NCBI GenBank assembly: GCA_951804985.1
Contig: OX638130.1
Span: 77,928,583 to 77,992,582 of the forward strand
Source of the DNA: Dryomyza anilis
Taxonomy: Eukaryota > Arthropoda > Insecta > Diptera > Dryomyzidae
DNA length: 64,000 nucleotides
Direction: 5' to 3'
Each line of letters starts with the position of its first letter. Within the stretch, counting starts at the first letter, position 1. The translations under genes were made by a program, and so were the position numbers. Of the stretch, positions 21,956 to 32,744 are shown piece by piece. The notes under the pieces are model-generated. The model ran no database searches. It worked only from the letters and a program-made list of their open reading frames with translations, and was not told the DNA's origin.

Positions 21956-22817
21956 AAATCCGTTTGAAGTTGCAACAACAACAAAAATGCGAATAAAGCA
22001 GCATCCAAGCTTTTGATAGAATTTTTGGCCGGAAATTTGTTGTACCACATAGAAAACTCGTTGTTGTTGCCAACTAGATAGCTGTACTAGATACATACAT
22101 GTAGTGTGGTGCCATGCGACTGTCTGTTGTCATGCGTCTGTCCGTTGCCATGCGACTGTTTGTTGCCATGCGATGATACAGGATAGCAACGAAGAGTTGT
22201 CGTTGTGAACGTAGGTGTATACGCATCGTAATTCGTTATTGTTGCATTCTCTTCTTTCTGTTAGTGTTCGCTATGTATCGTTTGTGTTCGCAAAGATAAA
22301 TGTTACCCTGCAAGATATTATTTGTGTTTTCTTGACATACGGTACATGTTGCGGATTTTTTTAACCTCTGACAAAAACAAAAATATGCCTACTTATACGA
22401 AGTATTCCTTATATATAATATGAAAGTATATGTTCATTTTATTATGGCCTTGAGATTTTGAGTTGTCTCGTCAACATCACTTGATTTATACAATTATTTT
22501 TTATTAGTTAATTCATATTAAAATATAATTCAAATTTTTATGTTATTGGATTTTAATTATTTTGTTAGTATAATTTTTTTTTTTGTTGAAGAAATTGAAA
22601 ATATGGAAAAGAAGTAACTTAAATACCATTAGTGTTCAAATTCTATTCGTTTTCATAATTAATATACAGTTTAAGATATTTGTTGTCGACTGTTATTTAA
22701 AATTTGAAAAGTAAAATTTTGCAAGATTCTTGCAAGCAAGAGCAAAAAAGGTATCGCAAGACAAGAGCAAAAACAAGATTACCATTTTTAGTCTTGTTCT
22801 TGCAAATGATCAACACT
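21956..22817 (-). mobile_element. Element B, second copy (inverted, without element C)
   Basis: The reverse complement matches both flanks of element C in B (15676-15910 and 9522-10326) across an uninterrupted join, including the gcatggcaacggacag minisatellite, the MITE-free aatgaacatatac site, and the terminal gatcaacacta at 22817. The other end is lost at the LTR. Confidence 0.8.
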
Positions 22818-23289
22818 AGTATTGACCTCCAAATATCTGGTAAATCCTTAATTTTCATAGTATGATTTCTGGGAAACGGTATTAGATATGGATTTCTTTA
22901 CTGAAAACCAATTGTAGGCATTGGAAGGTCGCAAGTTTACAGTACATAAATTTACTTGACAAGTTAATGATATTTAAAACTATGCCAAATCTCTGAAACC
23001 ATTAAACAGATATCTATTCCAATACAACGAATCGTTTTAGTTTTTGTTAGTTTTTGAAAATTTGAAAAATATACATTCAGTGCTTGAAATAATAGAAACC
23101 ATAATTCGCATAGCTTTAACTTCTGTCCAATGACCTTTTCGTTTTTATTTTAAGAAAATAAAACAATCGAATGTAATTAATAAAACGTTTATTTAAGAAG
23201 TTTGTAGATTAAATATTTACGAAGAACAGTCGTCGCTACGCCTGCGCTCGTAGCGAAGTACAACAAACGACTCTTTTAAACAAAGCAAA
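22818..23289. other. Non-coding, partly repeated
   Basis: 22835-22870 (ccaaatatctggtaaatcc-ttaattttcat) is the reverse complement of a segment near 62125-62160, so it belongs to another dispersed repeat. The rest shows nothing recognisable. Confidence 0.5.
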
Positions 23290-24018
23290 GTAAGTTACAT
23301 AATGCAAATAGAACCAGTTGGGAAGGTTAGATCACATAGGAAATTTTAAAGTAGGTGTAATTATGATAGTTAGGATTATAAAAATTATAGTCGGTCTAAG
23401 CCGACTATAAATACCCTACACATATGTGTGGTTACCATTCAAAGTGATATATAGGTCACCAGGGTATACGAATCCTGAAAATAACTACAAACATTCAATC
23501 GCTGAAGAATTTCCATTCATTTGATACCCATATTTACAAATGGGTAGGTGTACCGAATTTCGATTTTTTTTTGTGAACCACAAGTCTTTTCGCCGGAAAA
23601 CATTATTATCATGTATTTGAGCATGATATCAATATATATTTGACCAAAAAAGTTTACCTAAGCACGTATACATAAAAATTGCTCTTTATATGTACATTTT
23701 ATATGAGGTATTTGAACATAAGTGGTCGGATCATAGGTCACAATGGACCGATCTCGCCATACAGCGTAGGTATATAAGTAATCTAAGTTATAAGTTTCAC
23801 TTATCTAGCTCTTCAATTTTAAAAGTAGTAGGGATTTCAACAGACAGACAGACGGACAGACAGGTGGACAGACAGACGGACATCGCTAAATCGACTCAGG
23901 AGGTCATGCTGATCAAGAATATATATACTTTTCCATACCGGAGATGCTTCCTTCTGGGTGTTACAAACGGCGTACCAAACTGAATATACCCTTTCACTCT
24001 TAGTGTAGGGTATAAAAA
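23290..24018 (+). repeat. mini-me-like repeat, copy 2 with GTCY microsatellite
   Basis: Inverted relative of 8101-8725. It holds a gacagacagacggacagac tract (23841-23880), the pattern (GTCY)n on the other strand, and ends with cactcttagtgtagggtata. The pairing of a conserved core with a GTCY tract is characteristic of mini-me elements of flies. Confidence 0.65.
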
Positions 24019-24057
24019 TAGAGAATGTCACCAAAATAAATTAGCAATGATGCCAGA

Positions 24058-25385
24058 TCACGCGGTTGCGTGACGATTCGGCCTTTCCTGGCCAGGCATC
24101 GTCTCGATGCTGTCCTCGTCATCGCTCATGTCATCTTCGTCTTCCAAATCGGGTGGTAATGAACACCACGGCTTCATCTTCTCAGAGGTATACACGGAGC
24201 AAAACTTTCTCTGGCTCACCTGAATGCCCTTTATGTCTTCCAGCAAGTATCGATCTTTACCTAAGACTTTCGATACCACGTACAGTCATCGATATCTAGG
24301 GTCCAATTTGCGTGACTCACCCGTCGACTGAAGTTTTATTATTATGTCGTTGCGCTCGCAATATGCTTCAAACTGCTTCGATGTATATGCGGTGCCACGA
24401 TCAGTTACGATTCGTTTCGGTAGACCAAAGTATCCACAAATCTCGTTCAACATCTGCAGCACAGGCAATGTCTTGGTGCTTCGTACGGTCTTGACAATCA
24501 AATATTTAGTGAATGCATCGCTCACTGCAACAATGTACGTATTTCCCCGTTTACTTTTGATGAATGGTCCTAAGTGGTCAACGTGTAAAATTTGAAACGG
24601 TATCGGCTCAGTAGCGTCAACATATAAAACACCCTCAGGTTTACCACTTTTACTTTTATTGTAACAGCAATCGATACAGGCCGAAATATAGTCTTTTACG
24701 TATTTTAGAATACGTGGGAACCAAAAATTTTGTAAAATGCGCTGAATGGTTTTCTCGATAGCAAAATGACCTAGTTCATCATGGCAATGTCGAACTATAC
24801 GCCAACGAACAGATTTCGGTACCACGAACAGCATTTTACAATTGATGTACCTATACAACCGATTGTTTTCTATACGATATTCAGTTTTGTACGCTGACTC
24901 TTGATCCGATTTCCCAGTGCCTTGCAAAACTTCAATAACAGCACGTACTTTCGGATCCTGGAACTGCATCGTCTGCAACCAATCGTCGGTGTCGATGGAT
25001 ACTAATGCAGGTATCCATCGACACCTTGTCCTTGTCATCATTTTCGCAATCAACACCTTCAGCAGGCGCTCTACTCAGCGCGTCAATGTGACTCACGCGG
25101 GTTCCAGGTCTATGAACACATTCGAAATCGTATTCCAATAGTCTCATCCACCATCGAGCAATGCGTGGAATCAATGGAATTTTTGCCTTAATGCTTGAAA
25201 TCGCTGAACAGTCTGTAATAACTTTAAATTGCTTACCCAACAAGTAGACTCGAAATCGTTGCATTGGTACAGGTACCGCTACATCTTTCGGTGCTCTTGT
25301 AATAACCTCGAAGGCTACATTGTTAAAACTCATATGTCCATAAAGACCGATAATATATTTTTGAGCGAACTGAATGACACTGCAG
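24058..25385 (-). pseudogene. Ty3/Gypsy pol remnant (RNase H, integrase, C-terminus)
   Basis: Minus strand: an RNase H end (YLLGKQFKVITDCSAI, CVHRPGTRVSHIDALSR; 25333-25040), an integrase zinc-binding region (RHCHDELGHFAIEKTIQRIL ... CIDCC) and a DDE core with ILHVDHLGPF and IVTDRGTAYTS (24286-25056), then a GPY-like C-terminal part (KVLGKDRYLLEDIKGIQVSQ; 24058-24279). The third catalytic acid and everything up to the C-terminal part are deleted, and a 15-bp inverted duplication (24988-25025) breaks the frame between RNase H and integrase. Inactive. Confidence 0.85.
24988..25025. repeat. Perfect 15-bp hairpin inside Gypsy pol
   Basis: ggtgtcgatggatac and its exact inverse gtatccatcgacacc are separated by 8 bases. 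One arm matches the pol reading frame; the other looks like a templated inverted copy made during repair, and it shifts the frame. Confidence 0.85.
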
Positions 25386-25590
25386 CGCCGACCTCTTATG
25401 TGTATGTTGATTGATTATTCGCTCCATGGTTTTCAGTAAAAAATACCATAGACTAATCGGTCTGATTTCCTTTTCATTAGTGTGGCTGGATTTTTCCGCT
25501 TTGGTAATAAAGATCACCCTGACATATTTCCAGTATTCCAGAATATACCCTTCTAGTAGACAATTTCTGAAATTATTTATTTGTAACATG
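25386..25590 (-). pseudogene. LINE reverse transcriptase fragment
   Basis: The minus-strand frame contains EGYILEYWKYVRVIFITKAEK and IRPISLWYFLLKTMERIIN, the RT motif around the RPISL box of R1/Jockey-like LINEs. Only this block is left. Confidence 0.7.
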
Positions 25591-25619
25591 TCTGGAATTA
25601 TTATTTTATTTTTTATATA

Positions 25620-25967
25620 TATATTTATGGTATGTTTATGTTATTTGGGTTTATTTCATTAATTTCATAGCCCAATAAAAAAATATATCGTTAATTTACT
25701 TTAAGACTGCGGTAAGTATACAAGATATTAATATGAATTTTGTACACAAGATGAAACATGATGTAACAAATAATTCTGCATTAAGAACTCGAAAAGTGAC
25801 TTTTTTTAATATTACTCTGATTTAACCGAGTATGACGAGCTACCTGTGTCAAATTAACTTGGTAATAGGGTGGTATAAATACTAGGTTCCTCAGAACTGC
25901 TGTGCATAAACTATTATTAATTTAATATATCTTACAAACTTTTTATTTCTAAAATTTTTTTGAACAG
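25620..25967. other. Intronic sequence upstream of ATM exon a
   Basis: AT-rich, with no ORF or repeat recognised, ending in the polypyrimidine tract and acceptor of exon a. Confidence 0.5.
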
Positions 25968-26066
25968 CTCTCAATTGACTTCCATAAAGAAATTTGCTCT
26001 AACGTACAGGATTTGCTTCCATTAATATGTAAATTCTACTCTTTTCGTATGAAGATTGAAGCAAAG
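25968..26066 (+). CDS. tefu: ATM (tefu) exon a
   Basis: Acceptor tttttttgaacag, donor GCAAAG|GTATTT, 33 codons (LSIDFHKEICSNVQDLLPLI...), phase 0 at both ends. The encoded helix pair resembles the ATM region around VCELGDEILPTLLYIW (human, from memory). ATM is the PI3K-like kinase that signals double-strand breaks and protects telomeres in flies; this exon is in its N-terminal helical-repeat solenoid. The preceding exon was not found, so it lies upstream of a large intron or outside the window. Confidence 0.65.
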
Positions 26067-26121
26067 GTATTTTGTAACTGACTATTTCTATAATAGTTAA
26101 TTAAATCTTTAATTTGATTAG

Positions 26122-26364
26122 GAATCGTTATTCTATTCAATTAACATTACATTGAATGTAATTTATCCTTATGTAACGAATAAAAATGGTTATGCAATTA
26201 AAGTAGACGTAAACGATAGATGGAATAAAGTAATAAAAACAATAGGATCAATTGTCGACACAGAAGTAAAAGAGCGCAAAACTCAACTATATCGTTTAGG
26301 AGATGCTTCAAATGAAAAATGTTTTATTATATTCATTAAAATGTCGGCCTTCATTACTTATTTG
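26122..26364 (+). CDS. tefu: ATM (tefu) exon b
   Basis: The 55-bp intron 26067-26121 separates it from exon a. The acceptor is ttgattag and the donor TATTTG|GTATGG; the 81 codons start ESLFYSINITLNVIYPYV and include DRWNKVIKTIGSIVDTEVKE. The pattern of W followed by a hydrophobic helix and VxxEI fits the ATM segment KWRSILYNLYDLLVNEI. The frame is open across the whole exon and phase 0 at both ends. Confidence 0.7.
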
Positions 26365-26427
26365 GTATGGATATTTTGAATAATTAGGTTGGGTATTATG
26401 TAATTATTTTCATTATATTTTATATAG

Positions 26428-26561
26428 TTACATTGGCATTTTGATGAATCTTTGATTGATGATGACCAACCACGTAAAAAAGTTCAAAAAACTGCTGATA
26501 AAATGGAAAACATATTAAATATATTACAGCCAGATGGAACGACTGCACTCAACGAAACTTG
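26428..26561 (+). CDS. tefu: ATM (tefu) exon c
   Basis: Acceptor tttatatag (after a 63-bp intron), donor ACTTG|GTATGT, 44 codons plus 2 bases. The residues DDDQPRKKVQKTADKMENIL correspond in position and character to the KRKKIELGWEVIKDHLQ segment of ATM. The exon ends inside a Trp codon that is completed 18.7 kb downstream at 45252. Confidence 0.75.
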
Positions 26562-26997
26562 GTATGTATTTGATTGATTGTACCATTACGTGCCGAGAAA
26601 TAACCCCAAAAATAAAATAAAATTATTATTATTATTACTTTCAACATTTTTCATACGATTTTTGATGTTATTTCATATGAAATAACACCCAAAGTCGTTA
26701 GGGACTGTTACTGAATCGCCCCACACACCGTAAAATTCTAATTGGTGACACTTTTCCATTGTTCAATATTTATTTCACTCTAAATATGCACAAAAAGGAT
26801 AGTTAATTCTATTGTTTTATTTAAAAAATATGCGCTTTTTATAATTGACATGTTTCAGAACAATTTCGAATAATAATGCTTTACAAATTTCAAAAAAATC
26901 TCTGTGATACAGACTTCATTATGAAATTTTTACATACGGTGGTCACCTGATCTCATATGCGCACTGAGGCAGTGTGCGAGAAAGGGCTCTGCGCAAT
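26562..26997. other. Start of 18.7-kb ATM intron; LTR scrap
   Basis: AT-rich intron sequence with gttatttcatatgaaataac, a 20-bp palindrome near 26690. 26946-26997 (gcgcactgaggcagtgtgcgagaaag) resembles part of the Gypsy-B LTR family (cagcgcactgatgcaatgtgcgagata). No gene. Confidence 0.5.
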
Positions 26998-27674
26998 ACT
27001 TACTTATTTATTTGGTCATTACAACCCATGATGGGTCTCGGCCGCAGCGATTATGCCTCGCCAGTCGCTTCTGCATTGCACGCGCTGGCGCCAGTTTTGC
27101 ACTCCAAGTGTTGCCAGGTTGTCTCGCACTTGGTCGCTCCACCTGAGATTCGGACGCACTCTCCTACGTTGACCACCACTGGGTACAGAATTGAGCACCT
27201 TTTTTGCTGGAGCGCTTTCATACGACGACATGTCCAAGCCAGCGTAAGCGCTGGATCTTAATGCGCCTGACTATGTCAATGTCGGCGTAGAGCTCATAGA
27301 ACTCGTTGTTCCATCTGATTCTGTACTTTCAGTTTTCAACGCATATTTCAACGCATATCGGGTGATAGATTTTTCCGAAGAATCTTTCTCTCGAACGCTC
27401 CTAAAGCTCGTTCATCGGTGTTGGCAAGCGTCCATGCCTCAGCGCCATAGAGGAGGACTGGCATGATGAGAGACTTATAGAGCGTAATTTTTGTCCGTCG
27501 AGAGAGATCTCTGCTCCTCAATTGCCTACTGAACCAAAAGTAACACCTGTTGGCAAGAGTTATTCTTCGGCTATGATGATGCTGGTACCTAAGTAGACGA
27601 AGTCCTTCGAAGTTGTAGTTCTCATTAGTGACGTATTGTTGAAGGCGCCGGGACTCTTTGTTTGTTGACACTAG
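26998..27674 (-). mobile_element. RTE-like LINE copy 1, 3' part
   Basis: The minus strand encodes LYGAEAWTLANTDERALGAF, ERKILRK and RRRVRPNLRWSDQVRDNL, the C-terminal motifs of RTE-type ORF2, and ends in a tandem AAGTAAGTA-like tail at 26998, typical of RTE 3' ends. The element is interrupted at 27671-27674 (ctag) by Gypsy-A and resumes at 30588. Confidence 0.75.
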
Positions 27675-28049
27675 TTTAAACCAAGCTCGCCAACACGCCC
27701 GTTTAAATCGCCTATTGATTTGAACTGAGCTCAAAACAACGACGATCGTGTTGACGAGCTACGAAGTGTACGAACATGAATATGTGATTCAAATGTTGAG
27801 CATCGAGCCGGGTTTTTCTCGCTCAATAATTAACTTACTTTACAACTCGGCCATACGACAAAATCACTGTCCCAGTGATGAAAATACGACGAATCGTAAA
27901 ACATGGATCACTCAGCATCCGAAAATCACGAATTTGGATGACTTATCATCCAACGTCGAGACGAAAAGCTGTGGAAGATCACATAGTGTCCATGTATCAA
28001 TAATTTTGAAGAACACAAAGCATCAAAATTATTTAAGTATCTAAATTTT

Positions 28050-28450
28050 ATTCAAAAACAAAATTTATTTGGAAGATCACATAACATCCACAAATTTAGA
28101 ATTTGGAAGAACACACAGCATCCAAATTCTGAACAAAAAACATTTGGAAGATCACACAGCATCCAAAAATTAAGAATTTGGAATAACACACAGCATCCAA
28201 ATTCTTTAACAAAAACAAAAAAAAAAACAAAAAACATTTGGAAGAACACACAGCATCCATAAATTTAGAATTTGGAAGAACACACAGCATCCAAATTCTT
28301 TTAAAAAAACAAAAAAAATATTTGGAAGATCATACAGCATCCAAAAATATAGAATTTGGAAGAACACACAGCATCCAAATTCTAAACAAAAACAAAAAAA
28401 CATTTGGAAGAACACACACACGGCATCCGAACCTCAATATATTGGAAAAT
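28050..28450. repeat. ~90-bp minisatellite in the 3' part of Gypsy-A
   Basis: Units made of atttggaagaacacacagca, tccaaattct and aaacaaaaac blocks repeat about five times between the integrase C-terminus and the 3' LTR. They yield artefactual Cys/Phe-rich minus-strand ORFs. Confidence 0.85.
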
Positions 28451-28584
28451 CACACAGCCCTTAAATTCTTCATTTCATAAAAAACTCATATTTATGAACG
28501 ATAAAGAAACAAATTATATTTAACGTTTAACAAATAAAATCAATTCTAATAATTCATTAATATTGATTAAAAACAATAGATATA

Positions 28585-29915
28585 TTATACATATTCGTCT
28601 TCATTGTCGGAAAAATCATCGATATCCGATTTATCTTTTATTTCCTCCTCATCAAAATTGAAGTCCGAAAGAGTGCACCATGGCTTTAGTTTATCAGCAG
28701 CTAACACTGATTCAAAAGATTTCTGACTCACTTGAGTAGTGTCCGTATCTGAAATCACGTATCGATCGTTACCAATGAACTTCCTGATGACATAAGGTCC
28801 CTTAAATCTAGCCATTAATTTTTTTGATTGCCCAGTTGACGGATGCTCTGTCTTGCACTAGATCACCTTCCATATAGTTCCTCGGTGGACGATGAGTGTC
28901 GTTAAATCTTCTAGCTTGTTCATTAGATAACTGGTTCATACGTTGTTTGACTTTTTCATTCAATGCTGATATAGGAATCTCGGATTCTTCGTCCTCAATT
29001 TCTTGACATAAAGATGCATTAAGTTCATTTCCTAAATTATTTTTCGGGGTAAATGTAAAAACCAACTTCTGTGGTGTTTGTCCGGTCACATTCTGTTCGA
29101 TACTGTTGAGACCCCATTGAACAGCAGCTACATGTTCATCCCAATCCCTTCCATCAAAATTATTTGTCATACTGGTCATAGCTGCATTAATTGTTCGAAA
29201 ATATCTTTCAATTTGACCATTTGCACGTGGTGTCCGTACAGCTATTAAAAAGTGCCGAATACAGTTTTCTTTACAGAATTGATTAAATAATTTTGATGTA
29301 AATGTTGTACCACGATCGCTTATGACTTGTGTTGGTATTCCAACAAATTCTCCTATATCCAATAAACATTTAATTGTTATTTTAGTTGTTGTATTTTTAA
29401 CAGGTCATAAAATAATAAATTTAGAAAACGAATCTATTATTCCAAATATATATTGATTTCTTCGTTTACACTTCGGAAAGGGCGCAAAAAATCAACATGA
29501 ACTGTTTGAAATGGAATAGCTTTCTTTTCGATTGGATGAATGTTATAACGAGTTTCATCCTTATCTCTTTGATTGTACAAACAAGGTATGCAAGTGTTTA
29601 TATACTTTTGAACAACTTTCCTCATTTTAGGAAACCAGTACATACGTTTAAGTCTTAATAAAGTTAATAAAGTTCGTTCTACGCCACCATGACCCACATC
29701 ATCATGAGCTGTTTTTACAATACGACATCTCACACCTCTTGGAACGACAAAAAAAAAACCATTTGCTGTCTTTTTAAACAATCATCCGTTTCTTATTTGA
29801 TATTCTTTCGCAATGTCCTTTCTGGTATTGCTTTCGACTCCATTTAAAACATCAATTATATCTTTTATAGATGTATCTTGTTGAATGGATATTTTGAGTG
29901 CTCGAATGAACACTC
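28585..29915 (-). pseudogene. Gypsy-A integrase remnants
   Basis: The zinc-binding module (IVKTAHDDVGHGGVERTLLT ... NTCIPC; 29437-29781), the start of the core (IPFQTVHVDFLRPF), then in another frame the rest of the core (TQVISDRGTTFTSKLFNQFC, RTPRANGQIERYFRTINA; 28808-29362) with the second D and the final E, and a C-terminal piece (GPYVIRKFIGNDRYVISD; 28585-28815). At least two frameshifts and a mutated LGP motif make it inactive. Confidence 0.85.
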
Positions 29916-29922
29916 GTTTTCT

Positions 29923-30320
29923 TTAATCGAGGAGAACCAAGAAGCCGCTGCTTCTTACAAACGCATAGCTGCATAAAACACCACCATGCGGTCGTCCCAC
30001 TTGAAAATATTTTTTAATTTTTACGACAGTTGCGAGCCACTCGCGTGCCGTTTTACAATTTTTGTCGGATGGATTAAATGGTGGTATTAAACGCTTGCAC
30101 TCTTCAAGACCGCATATCAGAGAACCCGAAGCATTCTGAGATTGATTGTTAATAAGTGATATATCCCTGTCCACTCTTTTGCCTAGTGCATTTTTTTTCC
30201 GACTAATTGGCGTTCTCTTTCAACCAACTCGCGTTCGCGTTGCGCAAGCGTAATTTCACGTTGCGAAATCAAATCATCTGCGCGTTCGACCGCAGATGAA
30301 CCGACGTGTTTTTTTGACAT
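29923..30320 (-). pseudogene. Gypsy-A gag N-terminal fragment
   Basis: From an ATG at 30320 (MSKKHVGSSAVERADD) the frame is charged and coiled-coil-like (AQRERELVERERQ), shifts at an A8 run near 30188, and continues with GLEECKRLIPPFNPSDKNCK and REWLATVVKIKKYFQ, a capsid-like start. Broken and truncated; an identical copy is at 37463-37860. Confidence 0.65.
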
Positions 30321-30587
30321 ATTTTTTTTTTACGAAAACAAATTATAATTATTTTCCATTTTATTTGACAAGAGGCGTGCGCGGCGGGTCAACACAATTA
30401 TTTGTTGGGTCCCACTTCTGAAATTTATAACGAGCTCGCCAACACGCCCGTTTATATCGCCTATTGATTTGAACAGAGCTCAAAACAACGACAATCGTGT
30501 TGACCGTTCAAATGTTCATTCAAATGTTCGTTCAAATGTTGAGCATCTAGTCGGGTTTTTCTCGCTCAATAATTAAGTTACTTTACA

Positions 30588-30902
30588 CTAGGTACTTCGT
30601 CTTGTCCTCGTTCACAGTAACACCCATTCGACGCGATTCCCTTTCTAAACTGAGAATGCTGCACTGACTGCTCGTACGCTCTGTCCAATGATGTCGATAT
30701 CATCAGCGTACCCGAGCAGCATGGAACTCTTGTTGAAGATAGTGCCATTGTGATGGAGTTGTGCAGCTCTTACAATCTTTTCCATTATTAGGTTGAAGAA
30801 GTCACACGATTGGGAATGGCCTTGTCTGAAACCTCGTTCGGTATTAAACGTATCGGAGAGGTTGTTCGCAATTCTCACTGAGCAACGTGTGGGACACCGC
30901 AC
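30588..30902 (-). mobile_element. RTE-like LINE copy 1, continuation (RT palm)
   Basis: The minus-strand frame contains FNTERGFRQGHSQSCDFFNL and MLLGYADDIDIIG, the catalytic YADD box of the reverse transcriptase. It continues the element broken at 27674; the undisturbed paralogue at 35585-35900 shows both halves joined. It is cut at 30902 by the Tc1 element. Confidence 0.8.
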
Positions 30903-30959
30903 AACAATAGAACTGCGCGAATTAGTCTTATTTCACTTCAAATACGAGAAAACCTAACA

Positions 30960-31830
30960 AAAAATGTCTGAATTCGTAAACTGGAGTGCCTCTACCGTGC
31001 AGAGCACCCACCAGTGCTTTTTGCTCGAAAATCGTGTGGCCAATAAGGGAAGAAATACTCCGAATAAAATATTTACGGAAGCGGACGAACGACTTGTTCT
31101 GCGTGAAACAAAGAAAAATCCGAAGCTTTCGGCTCCAAAATTGGGCATGGATGTTTAGAAAGAGTTGAGCAATAAATGTTTTGCCGAAATTATTCTCCGA
31201 ATCCTGGGGGCCAACGATTTTAATGGTCGAGTAGCACGCAAGAAACCTTTCACAAACAAACATAATCAGCTATGTCGACTGAACTTCGCCAAACAGCATG
31301 TTGTCCATCCGGGTACATTCTGGAACGACGTCATATTCTCAGACGAGTCCAAATTCAATATATTTGGATCCGACGGAATGCATTACGTGTGGCGTAAGGG
31401 TAATACCGAGCGAGACAATATACACCTCAAGCCTACAGTAAAGCATGGTTGCGGTTTGGGCCTGTATGGCTGCTTCCGGTGTTGGAAAACTAGTTTTTAT
31501 TGATGAGATTATGAACAAGACAATGTATCTGAACATTCTAAATAAAAATGTACTTCAATGTGCAGTTACTTTGGGTGTACGATAAGAATTCTATCATAAC
31601 AACGACCCGAAACATAAATCGGGAATTGTCCAGTCATGGTTGATTTGGAATTGGCCGCATCTTATGACTCCGTCTGCACAGTCACCAGACACTGAAAATT
31701 TGTGGGCAATTTTGGAGAATGGCGATGGAAGATGGAAGAATGGCAATTGATGGAAGAATGGCAAAAAATCTTACCAGCGATTACAGTAAAATTTGTGGAA
31801 TCAATGCCTAGGCGTCTTTAAGATATAATT
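30960..31830 (+). pseudogene. Tc1-like transposase pseudogene
   Basis: The frames show LENRVANKGRNTPNKIFTEA, LRETKKNPKLSAPKL (DNA-binding domain) then FWNDVIFSDESKFNIFGSDG and HYVWRKGN, TVKHGCG, NNDPKHKSGIVQSWL and SPDTENLWAIL (DDE catalytic blocks of Tc1). A stop at 31156 and frameshifts after 31500 inactivate it. Clear terminal inverted repeats were not found. The identical copy is at 38504-39370. Confidence 0.85.
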
Positions 31831-32744
31831 AAACAAAAAGACGGCCACACAACATATTAATAGACATGCACATAACATTTTTTAAGATACAGTGTTGTGC
31901 ACGAAATAAGCTGCGGCGTTGAATTTTCAACATTTTCTGTTTTTTTGCTTTATCTTTTTTAAAGAAGTGTATGTAAAGCAATTTAAGTTTCTCTGTAAAC
32001 GTTTATTTCCTATTGTCTTCTATTACTGAAAGACAAGTGGTCGAAGAAAGCAATAACAAAAACATGCATTGTTCGGAACAAAGAAACGCGAATCCGCTGT
32101 TCTGGTCAATATTGTTTTACAAAAAAAAAACAAACTTCCTTTTGTACAATAAAAAGTATTTCCAGTGTTCGGAAAATGTGGGAAGAATCACTTGCTGGGC
32201 ATCCTAAAAGAAATTGCAATCACCCCACAGAACAACATCCAATCATATATGATTCCATATCTACTCATATACGCTTTAATATATAAATATATATATATAT
32301 ATGGTTTCATATATGTCATATATGACTATATATGATTTTATCTGATTTTATATGGGATCATATAAATTATATATAATATCATATAACTTATATACAATAT
32401 TCTATATCTATCATATATGATCAGATACGATTATACAAGAAATCATATCAAATTAGATATGATCATATATGGAACCATATATATTTATACATGATTTGAT
32501 ATAATTATATATAAACATTTTTTCACGGCTACAAATACAAATTTAAAAATATCTTATTCAAAAAATTGTATAAATGCGTTAATCGTATTTTTTTATTTGA
32601 TTTTAACTCCTAACTAAAATGAAATAAATTGATTTTCGAGGTTATTGCACAATGAAATAACTCCTAACAAATAAAACGAAATTAATCCTAATTTTGTTGA
32701 AATAACACCGTGTTTACCTTAGGTGTTATTTCGCGGAGCCACGA
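31831..32744. repeat. Non-coding; TATATGA-rich tract and small inverted repeat
   Basis: 32226-32520 is a degenerate array of catatatgatt/atataa words. 32699-32734 holds gaaataacacc and its inverse ggtgttatttc with a 12-base loop. No gene seen. Duplicated at 39371-40284. Confidence 0.7.

Larger units (their letters stand above)
27675..30587 (-). mobile_element. Gypsy-A: internally deleted Ty3/Gypsy element inserted in RTE
   Basis: Two short LTRs (27675-27844 and 30424-30587, 5' end tgtaaagtaa on the minus strand) flank gag and integrase remnants. The 4-bp word ctag at 27671-27674 and 30588-30591 is a target duplication; the empty site (actaggtacttcg) is visible in the other RTE copy. Protease, reverse transcriptase and RNase H are deleted between the gag piece (ending 29923) and the integrase piece (from about 29915). 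The right portion from 29130 is in the segmental duplication. Confidence 0.8.

Noticed and set aside
28052..28480. Several Cys/Phe-rich short ORFs on the minus strand, toxin-like at first glance
   Set aside because: They are overlapping frames of the minisatellite in Gypsy-A and have no start context or signal peptide conserved between units.
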